Assembly (NCBI RefSeq): GCF_038502225.1
Contig: NC_091341.1
Span: forward strand, 5,260,525 to 5,324,524
Reading direction: 5' to 3'
Length of the DNA: 64,000 bases
Source: Cherax quadricarinatus
Taxonomy: Eukaryota; Arthropoda; Malacostraca; Decapoda; Parastacidae
The position numbers were made by a program, and so were the translations under genes. The notes under the pieces are model-generated. The model searched no databases. It was not told where the DNA came from and saw only the letters and a program-made list of their open reading frames with translations. Shown here in pieces: positions 55,245 through 64,000 of the stretch. Every line of letters starts with the position of its first letter. The first letter of the stretch is position 1.

Positions 55245-57395
55245 GCACCGTAACGTCTGGTAACACTGGCCTCCACGTAGCAAGGTCTAGTAACACTGGC
55301 CTCCACTTGGCAAGGTCTGGTAACACTGGCCTCCACGTGGCAAGGTCTGGTAACACTGGCCTCCACGTGGCAAGGTCTGGTAACACTGGTCTCCACGTGG
55401 CAAGGTCTGGTAACACTGGCCTCCACGTGGCAAGGTCTGGTAACACTGGCCTCCACGTGGCAAGGTCTGGTAACTCTGGCTTCCACGTGGCAAGGTCTGG
55501 TAACACTGGCCTCCACGTAGCAAGGTCTGGTAACACTGGCCTCCACGTGGCAAGGTCTGGTAACACTGGCCTCCACGTGGCAAGGTCTGGTAACACTAGC
55601 CTCCACGTAGCAAGGTCTGGTAACACTGGCCTCCACGTGGCAAGGTCTGGTAACACTGGCCTCCACGTGGCAAGGTCTGGTAACACTGGCCTCCACGTGG
55701 CAAGGTCTGGTAACTCTGAATTCCACGTGGCAAGGTCTGGTAACACTGGCCTCCACGTGGCAAGGTCTGGTAACACTGGCCTCCACGTGGCAAGGTCTGG
55801 TAACACTGGCCACCACGTAGCAAGGTCTGGTAACACTGGCCTCCACGTGGCAAGGTCTGGTAACTCTGGCTTCCACGTGGCAAGGTCTGGTAACACTGGC
55901 CTCCACGTAGCAAGGTCTGGTAACACTGGCCTCCACGTGGCAAGGTCTGGTAACACTGGCCTCCACGTGGCAAGGTCTGGTAACACTAGCCTCCACGTAG
56001 CAAGGTCTGGTAACACTGGCCTCCACGTGGCAAGGTCTGGTAACACTGGCCTCCACGTGGCAAGGTCTGGTAACACTGGCCTCCACGTGGCAAGGTCTGG
56101 TAACACTGGCCTCCACGTGGCAAGGTCTGGTAACACTGGCCTCCACGTGGCAAGGTCTGGTAACACTGGCCTCCACGTGGCAAGGTCTGGTAACACTGGC
56201 CTCCACGTGGCAAGGTCTGGTAACACTGGCCTCCACGTGGCAAGGTCTGGTAACACTGGCCTCCACGTGGCAAGGTCTGGTAACACTGGCCTCCACGTGG
56301 CAAGGTCTGGTAACACTGGCCTCCACGTGGCAAGGTCTGGTAACACTGGCCTCCACGTGGCAAGGTCTGGTAACACTGGCCTCCACGTAGCAAGGTCTGG
56401 TAACACTGGCCTCCACGTAGCAAGGTCTGGTAACACTGGCCTCCACGTGGCAAGGTCTGGTAACACTGGCCTCCACGTAGCAAGGTCTGGTAACACTGGC
56501 CTCCACGTGGCAAGGTCTGGTAACACTGGCCTCCACGTAGCAAGGTCTGGTAACACTGGCCTCCACGTGGCAAGGTCTGGTAACACTGGCCTCCACGTGG
56601 CAAGGTCTGGTAACACTGGCCTCCACGTGGCAAGGTCTGGTAACACTGGCCTCCACGTGGCAAGGTCTGGTAACACTGGCCTCCACGTGGCAAGGTCTGG
56701 TAACACTGGCCTCCACGTGGCTCTGGTAACACTGGCCTCCACGTGGCAAGGTCTGGTAACACTGGCCTCCACGTGGCAAGGTCTGGTAACACTGGCCTCC
56801 ACGTGGCAAGGTCTGGTAACACTGGCCTCCACGTGGCAAGGTCTGGTAACACTGGCCTCCACGTGGCAAGGTCTGGTAACACTGGCCTCCACGTGGCAAG
56901 GTCTGGTAACACTGGCCTCCACGTGGCAAGGTCTGGTAACACTGGCCTCCACGTAGCAAGGTCTGGTAACACTGGCCTCCACGTAGCAAGGTCTGGTAAC
57001 ACTGGCCTCCACGTAGCAAGGTCTGGTAACACTGGCCTCCACGTGGCAAGGTCTGGTAACACTGGCCTCCACGTGGCAAGGTCTGGTAACACTGGCCTCC
57101 ACGTGGCAAGGTCTGGTAACACTGGCCTCCATGTGGCAAGGTCTGGTAACACTGGCCTCCACGTGGCAAGGTCTGGTAACACTGGCCTCCACGTGGCAAG
57201 GTCTGGTAACACTGGCCTCCACGTGGCAAGGTCTGGTAACACTGGCCTCCACGTGGCAAGGTCTGGTAACACTGGCCTCCACGTAGCAAGGTCTGGTAAC
57301 ACTGGCCTCCACGTGGCAAGGTCTGGTAACACTGGCCTCCACGTGGCAAGGTCTGGTAACACTGGCCTCCACGTGGCACGGTCTGGTAACTCAGA
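55245..57395. repeat. 30-bp satellite with CACGTG, about 71 copies
   Basis: TAACACTGGCCTCCACGTGG then CAAGGTCTGG repeats every 30 bp with few changes. Most units have CCACGTGG, and a scattered minority have CCACGTAG. A single 4-bp loss at about 56719 (CACGTGGCTCTGG) shifts the register for the rest. With no stop in several frames, the array opens frames of up to about 900 codons on both strands, periodic every 10 residues. This is a by-product of the 30-bp unit. Confidence 0.97.
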
Positions 57396-57436
57396 GATAA
57401 CTCTGAGGCTGACAGTGGTCTCAATTTTTTTTTATA

Positions 57437-57473
<37 letters not shown>

Positions 57474-57872
57474 TGTTCTTTATAATTCATGATATTTATA
57501 ATTCACGATATTTAAAAGTCAACGAACGTGGTCGCAAAATTTTAGAAAGTAAACAGGTAACAGAAGTTACAAGGTAACAGAAGGTAATCCGAGGGAGACT
57601 GGCAGAACGCTTCAAAATAATAACTAACATGCTTCAAAAATGGTAAATCTTGTCTCACAGATTTGATAGAGTTCCGTGACTAAGTAAAAGAAGTGAGACA
57701 AGAGAGAGAGAGAGAGAGAGAGAAATAGCTGGATTGCATATTGATACCGTTGGGGTGCAATTTGACTAATAAGTGACCATGAAAAACCAAGCTGAAAATC
57801 TTGCAAACAAGACGACCAGGAAGCTCACAGCACATCGACGCATCTCGCATCTGCTCGACATTAGAGGTTCCA
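57396..57872. other. Spacer with (ATT)n and (GA)n runs
   Basis: (ATT)n at about 57436-57472 and (GA)n at 57699-57723. No gene seen. Confidence 0.6.
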
Positions 57873-58246
57873 AGATTCTATTCCCACTCCAGTCTCCCTC
57901 ATAGTAGCCACGGTGGTGTTATTCCCACTCCAGCCTCCCTGACAGTAGCCACGGTGATGTTATTCCTACTCCAGCCTCCCTGACAGTAGCCACGGTGATG
58001 CTATTCCCACTCTAGCCTCCCTGACAGTAGCCACGGTGATGCTATTCCCACTCCAGCCTCCCTGACAGTAGCCACGGTGATGCTATTCCCACTCTAGCCT
58101 CCCTGACAGTAGCCACGGTGATGCTATTCCCACTCCAGCCTCCCTGACAGTAGCCACGGTTGTGTTATTCCCACTCCAGCCTCCCCGATAGTAGCCACGG
58201 TGGTGTTATTCCCACTCCAGCCTCCCTCGCAGTAGCCATGGTGGAG
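57873..58246. repeat. 41-bp minisatellite, 9 copies
   Basis: TATTCCCACTCCAGCCTCCC then TGACAGTAGCCACGGTGATG repeats every 41 bp, with CTAGCC and GGTGGTGT variants at the edges. Confidence 0.95.
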
Positions 58247-58414
58247 TTATTCCCACTCTTCTGTCTTACTGTGCTGTACAGTTCTGTGTTACTGTACTGT
58301 ACTGATCTTGTGTGTTACTGATCATGTGTACTGTACTGTGATAAGTGTTGAAGACTAAGCACATTTGTTTCTCACTCTCAGTCAACTAACCTGACCAGCT
58401 TTAAGTGGGTCTTA

Positions 58415-58640
58415 CTCTTATTTACATAAAGAATCCTTTAGTTAATCCTTTGCGACTTTAACTTCATAATCTTTTTTGGCTTTTATTCCTTTTTCTTAGT
58501 TGTCTTTTTAATTGAATATACTGATTTCTTAACTGCCCCTCTGCCCTTTTGATTCGCCTGTAGATGCTACGAGACAAGTTAGTTTTTCCATTTAGGTAAT
58601 TTTTTTTTTGTCTAATTTCTCCAACTGGAACCTTCGGGAC
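58415..58640 (-). mobile_element. Scrap of the CR1-like LINE, third copy
   Basis: AATTGAATATACTGATTTCT, TAACTGCCCCT and TTTTGATTCGCC match 5590-5800 of copy A (linker between endonuclease and RT). It is eroded and cut on both sides. Confidence 0.75.
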
Positions 58641-58868
58641 CTTTGAAAGGGTCTCTGGTCATTTTTCTATTTCTAACTTTTCAGATTTCAACGGATTTCA
58701 GTTTCAACGCTCGTGTACGGTCACCAGGACAAAATTTTGTAAATAATTGGCATGTGCAGGTTCCCTATTATCAAAAGTTCCTAGCATCATCGAATGGCTT
58801 TGATATCTATATCTGTGATATAGATTGAAACGTTCAAAAATATTTGTTTCAGCTAACTGGGCAACGAC

Positions 58869-59096
58869 TCAGACTGAAGATAAATGGTATAAAATACCGA
58901 CACTATGGAAACATAAACACATATGCAGTTTAATGTGATCCTTTATTGACAACGTTTCGCCCACACAGTGGGCTTTTTGAAGTCACAAACAGATCTGTTT
59001 GTGACTTGAGAAAACCCACTGTGTGGGCGAAACGTTGTCAATAAAGGATCACATTAAACTGCATATGTGTTTATGCGTCCATAGATTCAGACTGAA
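58869..59096 (+). mobile_element. Hammerhead foldback with 10-bp duplication
   Basis: TCAGACTGAA flanks it (58869-58878, 59087-59096). The leader ATGGTATAAAATACCGACA leads to a left arm from AACATAAACACATATGCAGT to about 58988. The right arm (about 58997-59070) pairs with it, with a turn at CAGATCTG. Arms differ at one or two places only. Confidence 0.9.
59002..59040 (+). ncRNA. Hammerhead-like motif, altered core
   Basis: TGAC, TTGAGAAAA in place of CUGANGA, CCCAC-TGT-GTGGG, C, GAAAC, GTT, GTCA. Stem I is the 4-bp TGAC/GTCA and stem II is CCCAC/GTGGG, both different from the other copies yet still paired. The core is changed and is probably inactive. Confidence 0.5.
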
Positions 59097-60512
59097 ATTC
59101 AAGTGTTGTTGCAAAGTTGCAAATTTTGTGTGTTTAAAGAGTGTTATTCCACTTAAATCACTTTATTTCATCCAGCCACTTGTATATGACTTCTATATTT
59201 AATGGCTGACTCATCGTTTGACCGGAACAGAACTCATTAAGTTTATTTCATGCGCGGCCAAATTATACTATTTTTTTTTTAATTTAACTTGGAATCCTTG
59301 TGACATCTAGAGAATACCAATACCTCTTTTAATCAGCGTCGATTTTTCATCTCCGATGTGTTTTCAAGAAAACAAAGTTGAGTTTGCTATTAGGCTCAAT
59401 AAAACCCAATTCAACTTTTATCAAGTTTAATTTTTTCTTCTTCTAACTTTTCGGTTTTATTTCACTCATATCTCGAGAACGACTCATCCAATTGCCGTCA
59501 AATTTTCAACTTTTCTGTACAGTAACAAAACCCAGATTCTTGTAACAACTGTGATGCTGACGTGTTTTATGGTCAAGGATGTAGAACAGTTTCCCAGCAT
59601 CCTGGAATAGCTCGGATAACTTCCAAAATCCTCAGTGGTTTAGCTTGGAGCCGTCGAGAAAGACACTAAAACATTTGAACCTCATCAAATTTCTCTGATT
59701 TACTTTACGAAATGGATGAAACGAATTTTGGGTATATACACTGAGTAGGTACTAATTTTACTGTATTTTGAGCAATGACTGGAAACTGAGGCTTCTGGTC
59801 AACTGTTAACTTTCAGTGCAATGTGATCATTGAAGGAATCTTCTTGATTTTAGATTGAATAAGTTAACACGTGTCAGTTTTATTAAACAAATTGGTTTCA
59901 GTGAAGTAACTGATTTTATTGTATTATCTTAAGTTAATTGTACTTTATGCGACTTATTTTACCTGAAGACCTTTGTAAAAAATTTCAGTATTTTGTATCA
60001 AATGCCTAGTTAAAATTACTTGTTCGCTTTCTTGCCAGTTTACATATTTAATTCTTCAGCACTTGTCAGTGTCATTTACAGAAGCGCTTGTATTGAATTT
60101 TTGTCATCTGTAGGTCCCAAATTGTGATTTAATAGACAAAAACGAGGAAAAAATGTTTGAATCAGTTTTTGCCTGTTTCTCTAATTTACCATTTTTATTC
60201 AAGAAACTGTGATACAAGTTTACATGTGATATATTGAGAATTCTTCTAAGTCCCTTCAGGTCTTCAACGCTAATGTTTATCTGTACATTATGGATTATCG
60301 TTCTTGGATGAAGTGGCGATCGAATTACATCTTCAAATGGTGTTCGTCCAGGTAATTTTTATGAAAATCTCAGTATACCTGCTATTTATATTTTTTTTCC
60401 ATCACTCTCAGCGAAATTTCTATGATTCCCTAAGATTTCCTGACCTAATTTTCCTACATATCCTGCTTTTCATTTGCCTTTAGTCTCCGTAAGGATCTAA
60501 ATCAGCTGGGGT
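59097..60512. other. AT-rich, no gene seen
   Basis: No open frame, repeat or RNA feature that I can support. Confidence 0.5.
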
Positions 60513-60745
60513 CCTTATCTCCCTGAGTTATCTTCGCAACTTGTCTTATCTCCCTGAGTTATCTTCCCAACTTGTCTTATCTCCCTGAGTTATCTTCGCA
60601 ACTTGTCTTATCTCCCTGAACTATCTTCCCAACCTGTCTTATCTCCCTGAACTATCTTCCCAACTTGTCTTATCTCCCTGAGTTATCTTCCCAACTTGTC
60701 TTATCTCCCTAGGTTATCTTCCCAACTTGTCTTATCAGACATTAA
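60513..60745. repeat. 31-bp minisatellite, about 7 copies
   Basis: CTTATCTCCCTGAGTTATCT then TCCCAACTTGT repeats every 31 bp with GAACTATC and TTCGCAAC variants. Confidence 0.95.
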
Positions 60746-61139
60746 CTCTCTTGTATTTCACATCATGAATTTTTCAGTCTGGTCTCCAGTGAACATGTCT
60801 ACAAACGTGTTTCTCCTCGCTCTTCCTTTTCGTTTACCTCTGCCTCCTCTACCATCATTCTCCAGTTCTCCTGCTTATTTTTTAAATTTTCGCTTCCATG
60901 TTCTTTGCCCAGTGTTGCGCTAATAAAATCCACAACATCTGTGTTTTCTTTCATTCATTGAAAGCTTTTGTCCATCTCTTTCTGGAGGTCGTCCAGTAGC
61001 TCATCAAATTCACATTCCGTTTCAACAAATATATTTAGATGTTGGCACTCATTTTTTTTCTTATTCTGTCTATAGTAGTATCCTTAATTGTTGACCCCCT
61101 CCTCCCTTCCATATTTCCCTTATCTTCCAAAGCTGTGAG
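60746..61139. other. Pyrimidine-rich, no gene seen
   Basis: Nothing supported. Confidence 0.5.
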
Positions 61140-61215
61140 TACTCTCCTAATTGTAGTTGCAGGGGTCGAATCATAGCTCCTGGACTGGTGTCTGTACTCA
61201 CCTAATTTCACCTAC
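61140..61215 (+). repeat. Decayed ACTCACCTA repeat
   Basis: GTTGCAGGGGTCGAATCATA and GTCTGTACTCACCTAATTTC match the 25.5-kb repeat. A GTGCGCGTGTACGTGCGTGT stretch follows. Confidence 0.6.
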
Positions 61216-61547
61216 TTTGCAGAGAACTACTTGCATATGTGCGCGTGTACGTGCGTGTGTACGCGCGCGAGTACTGTATAGTCAGTGACATACAGGAAGC
61301 AGTGGCAGGAATGGAAGAAAATCTCTCGTTGCAAAGAAGAATTCCAGTAAGAATTACACAGCACTGATAGGATTTATGGTGGATTTTCTGTGTTCCTATT
61401 CAGGTCTTCTTACGACGTTAAATTTACCTACTTAAGAATGACTACAGCACCGCAGCAGTGAGTTGAGGTCACCTCCACGTTGCTCCACCTCACTGAGGTC
61501 ACATATATCCATAAATATGCTTTAGTTTTCCTCCATGTTTCTTATCA
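61216..61547. other. No gene seen
   Basis: Short GT/CG-rich run, otherwise ordinary DNA. Confidence 0.5.
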
Positions 61548-61771
61548 GTAGATAAATGGTTCAGAGAACCGACACGTTGATAAATTAGACACATGTGCAA
61601 CTCTTGGGTATCTTTATTGAGGAAACGTTTCGCCACACATTGGCTTCATCAGTCCATACAAAGGAGAAACGTGAAGAACAGGAGGAGAATGAGGTAATCA
61701 GTCCCTCAACCTTGAGTCGATGTGGTCAGTCCATCAATGGACTGACCACATCGACTCAAGGTTTTTTTTTA
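61548..61771 (-). mobile_element. Hammerhead foldback with short second arm
   Basis: The leader ATGGTTCAGAGAACCGACAC and a full left arm are followed by a turn at CCATCAATGG (about 61736). The right arm covers only about 25 bp and ends in CTCAAGG and nine T. It is an incomplete foldback. Confidence 0.85.
61621..61655 (-). ncRNA. Hammerhead-like motif with CUGAUGA core
   Basis: On the minus strand: GGA, CTGATGA, A, GCCAA-TGT-GTGGC (one mismatch in stem II), GAAAC, GTT, TCC. Stem I GGA/TCC as at 36.9 kb. Confidence 0.6.
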
Positions 61772-61793
61772 GTACAATATAGTCTAGAAGAGC

Positions 61794-62029
61794 AGTTCCT
61801 AACAAGACTCAAGAAATCGTAATGACACGATTGCAAATAAATCATACCCCCGGCCGGGATTGAACCCGCGGTCATAGAGTCTCAAAACTCCAGCCCGTCG
61901 CGTTAGCCACTAGACCAGCTAGCCACAATAAGACTCATGAATCTTATTGTGGCTAGCTGGTCTAGTGGCTAACGCGACGGGCTGGAGTTTTGAGACTATG
62001 ACCGCGGGTATGGTTTAGTTCCTAACAAG
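61794..62029. mobile_element. tRNA-derived SINE as a foldback, 13-bp duplication
   Basis: AGTTCCTAACAAG flanks it (61794-61806, 62017-62029). On the minus strand the left half reads GCTGGTCTAGTGGCTAACGC (A box), GGCTGGAGTTTTGAG and CGGGTTCAATCCC (B box) with CGGCCGGGGG. The right half is the plus-strand copy of the same head, turning at CTCATGAA near 61943 and stopping before the B box at GACCGCGGGT. It is therefore a head-to-head inverted SINE made in a single insertion. Confidence 0.88.
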
Positions 62030-62184
62030 CAAGGGTTCGCCCCCCCCCTTAAGGGGGCATCAGTAATTTCCAGGGAGACGTGAGCAATAATTAGCAAGTT
62101 CTGTTATATACTGTGTATTTGCGATTTTCTCCTTAAAAAGACCCTTTTGAATAGGTAAAAATAAAGAAGTTAAGAACGAAAACC

Positions 62185-64000
62185 TGTTCCTCGGTTTTGT
62201 TAGTTAGAGAGGACGTGTTTCAGTTTTGTTAGAGAGGACGTGTTTCAGTTAGGTTAGAGAGGATGTGTTTCAGTTTTGTTAGTTAGAGAGGACGTGTCTC
62301 AGTTTTGTTAGTTAGAGAAGACGTGTTTCAGTTTTGTTAGTTAGAGAGGACGTGTTTCAGTTTTGTTAGTTAGAGAGGACGTGTTTCAGTTTTGTTAGTT
62401 AGAGAGGACGTGTCTCAGTTTTGTTAGTTAGAGAGGACGTGTTTCAGTTTTGTTAGTTAGAGAGGACGTGTTTCAGTTTTGTTAGTTAGAGAGGACGTGT
62501 CTCAGTTTTGTTAGTTAGAGAGGACGTGTTTCAGTTTTTTAGTTAGAGAGGACGTGTCTCAGTTTTGTTAGTTAGAGAGGACGTGTCTCAGTTTTGTTAG
62601 TTAGAGAGGACGTGTCTCAGTTTTGTTAGTTAGAGAGGACGTGTCTCAGTTTTGTTAGTTAGAGAGGACGTGTCTCAGTTTTGTTAGTTAGAGAGGACGT
62701 GTTTCAGTTTTGTTAGTTAGAAAGGACGTGTTTCAGTTTTGTTAGTTAGAGAGGACGTGTTTCAGTTTTGTTAGTTAGAGAGGACGTGTTTCAGTTTTGT
62801 TAGTTAGAGAGGACGTGTCTCAGTTTTGTTAGTTAGAGAGGACGTGTTTCAGTTTTGTTAGTTAGAGAGGACGTGTTTCAGTTTTGTTAGTTAGAGAGGA
62901 CGTGTTTCAGTTTTGTTAGTTAGAGAGGACGTGTTTCAGTTTTGTTAGTTAGAGAGGACGTGTCTCAGTTTTGTTAGTTAGAGAGGACGTGTTTCAGTTT
63001 TGTTAGTTAGAGAGGACGTGTCTCAGTTTTGTTAGTTAGAGAGGACGTGTTTCAGTTTTGTTAGTTAGAGAGGACGTGTCTCAGTTTTGTTAGAGAGGAC
63101 GTGTCTCATTTTTGTTAGTTAGAGAGGACGTGTCTCAATTTTGTTAGAGAGGATGTGTCTCAGTTTTGTTAGTTAGAGAGGACGTGTCTCAATTTTGTTA
63201 GAGAGGATGTGTCTCAGTTTTGTTAGTTAGAGAGGACGTGTCTCAGTTTTGTTAGTTAGAGAGGACGTGTTTCAGTTTTGTTAGTTAGAGAGGACGTGTT
63301 TCAGTTTTGTTAGTTAGAGAGGACGTGTTTCAGTTTTGTTAGTTAGAGAGGACGTGTCTCAGTTTTGTTAGTTAGAGAGGACGTGTCTCAGTTTTGTTAG
63401 TTAGAGAGGACGTGTCTCAGTTTTGTTAGTTAGAGAGGACGTGTCTCAGTTTTGTTAGTTAGAGAGGATGTGTCTCAGTTTTGTTAGTTAGAGAGGACGT
63501 GTCTCAGTTTTGTTAGTTAGAGAGGACGTGTCTCAGTTTTGTTAGTTAGAGAGGACGTGTTTCAGTTTTGTTAGTTAGAAAGGACGTGTTTCAGTTTTGT
63601 TAGTTAGAGAGGATGTGTCTCAGTTTTGTTAGTTAGAGAGGACGTGTTTCAGTTTTGTTAGTTAGAGAGGACGTGTCTCAGTTTTGTTAGTTAGAGAGGA
63701 CGTGTTTCAGTTTTGTTAGTTAGAAAGGACGTGTTTCAGTTTTGTTAGTTAGAGAGGATGTGTCTCAGTTTTGTTAGTTAGAGAGGACGTGTTTCAGTTT
63801 TGTTAGTTAGAGAGGACGTGTCTCAGTTTTGTTAGTTAGAGAGGACGTGTTTCAGTTTTGTTAGTTAGAGAGGACGTGTTTCAGTTTTGTTAGTTAGAAA
63901 GGACGTGTTTCAGTTTTGTTAGTTAGAAAGGACGTGTTTCAGTTTTGTTAGTTAGAGAGGATGTGTCTCAGTTTTGTTAGTTAGAGAGGACGTGTTTCAG
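62185..64000. repeat. 29-bp satellite, about 62 copies, runs off the window
   Basis: GTTAGTTAGAGAGGACGTGT then TTCAGTTTT or CTCAGTTTT repeats every 29 bp. Several units lack GTTA and are 25 bp. The T/C variants are intermixed with short runs of one type. Its true length is unknown. Confidence 0.97.

Noticed and set aside
55245..57395. CRISPR array
   Set aside because: The 30-bp units are directly tandem with no unique spacers, and the setting is eukaryotic. The same applies to the other arrays.
54436..57492. Very long open frames (up to about 980 codons) on both strands
   Set aside because: They are periodic by-products of the 30-bp unit and its neighbours. The frames are open in several registers and on both strands, with no start context or domain.
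61858..61935. Working tRNA gene
   Set aside because: A and B boxes belong to a foldback SINE within a 13-bp duplication; the anticodon and acceptor arms do not pair well.

Overview
This window is repeat-dominated eukaryotic DNA with no recognisable host gene. The mixture of CR1-like and other LINEs, tRNA-derived SINEs, small DNA transposons, (AC)n/(AT)n microsatellites and long minisatellites points to an arthropod. I infer a decapod crustacean (crayfish- or lobster-like), because several of the repeats are ones I associate with decapod assemblies. This is not proven by the sequence. Every protein-coding stretch I can support belongs to a transposable element, and all are broken by stops, frameshifts or truncation.

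Layout. 0-3.4 kb: three minisatellites (26, 23 and 32 bp) ending in a (CA)n tract. 3.6-7.1 kb: an endonuclease scrap, then a minus-strand CR1-like LINE with the end of an esterase-type ORF1 and a decayed ORF2. 7.1-13.3 kb: AT-rich DNA with 27-, 38- and 21-bp arrays. 13.3-20.4 kb: LINE and SINE relics, a retroposon with a 44-bp duplication, a truncated MITE and several foldbacks. 20.4-25.7 kb: mostly featureless DNA, a complete MITE, a 16-bp array and SINEs. 26-29 kb: a second type of LINE reverse transcriptase and a 5'-truncated third type set between (AT)n arrays. 30-35.5 kb: a second CR1-like copy, interrupted twice by hammerhead-bearing elements. 36-42 kb: a tiny mariner-like MITE, another foldback and a nearly full-length LINE. 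42.6-45.1 kb: a split 15-bp satellite. 45.3-45.8 kb: two foldbacks. 47.6-51.4 kb: a decayed hAT (ZMYM1-like) transposon. 51.4-58.3 kb: several arrays, including about 71 copies of a 30-bp unit carrying CACGTG. 58.4-64 kb: a LINE scrap, more foldbacks, a tRNA-SINE foldback and a 29-bp satellite that runs off the end.

The most interesting content is a dispersed family of foldback retroposons. At 7.5, 16.9, 17.2, 30.0, 31.5, 33.9, 36.7, 42.0, 45.5, 58.9 and 61.6 kb I see the same structural core: CUGANGA (or a decayed form), a stem-loop, then GAAAC and an ACGU palindrome. This is the layout of the minimal hammerhead ribozymes known from Penelope-like elements and retrozymes. Stem II and a short stem I change in compensating ways between copies. 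Five copies are flanked by 10-14 bp target-site duplications, one of them imperfect. One copy carries four apparently identical 428-bp tandem monomers, each with a TATA-like box, the hammerhead-like motif and AATAAA. Most copies fold back on themselves as long, often perfect hairpins whose turning points differ from copy to copy. A tRNA-derived SINE at 61.8 kb shows the same foldback-plus-duplication structure, so a shared snap-back step during retroposition is possible.
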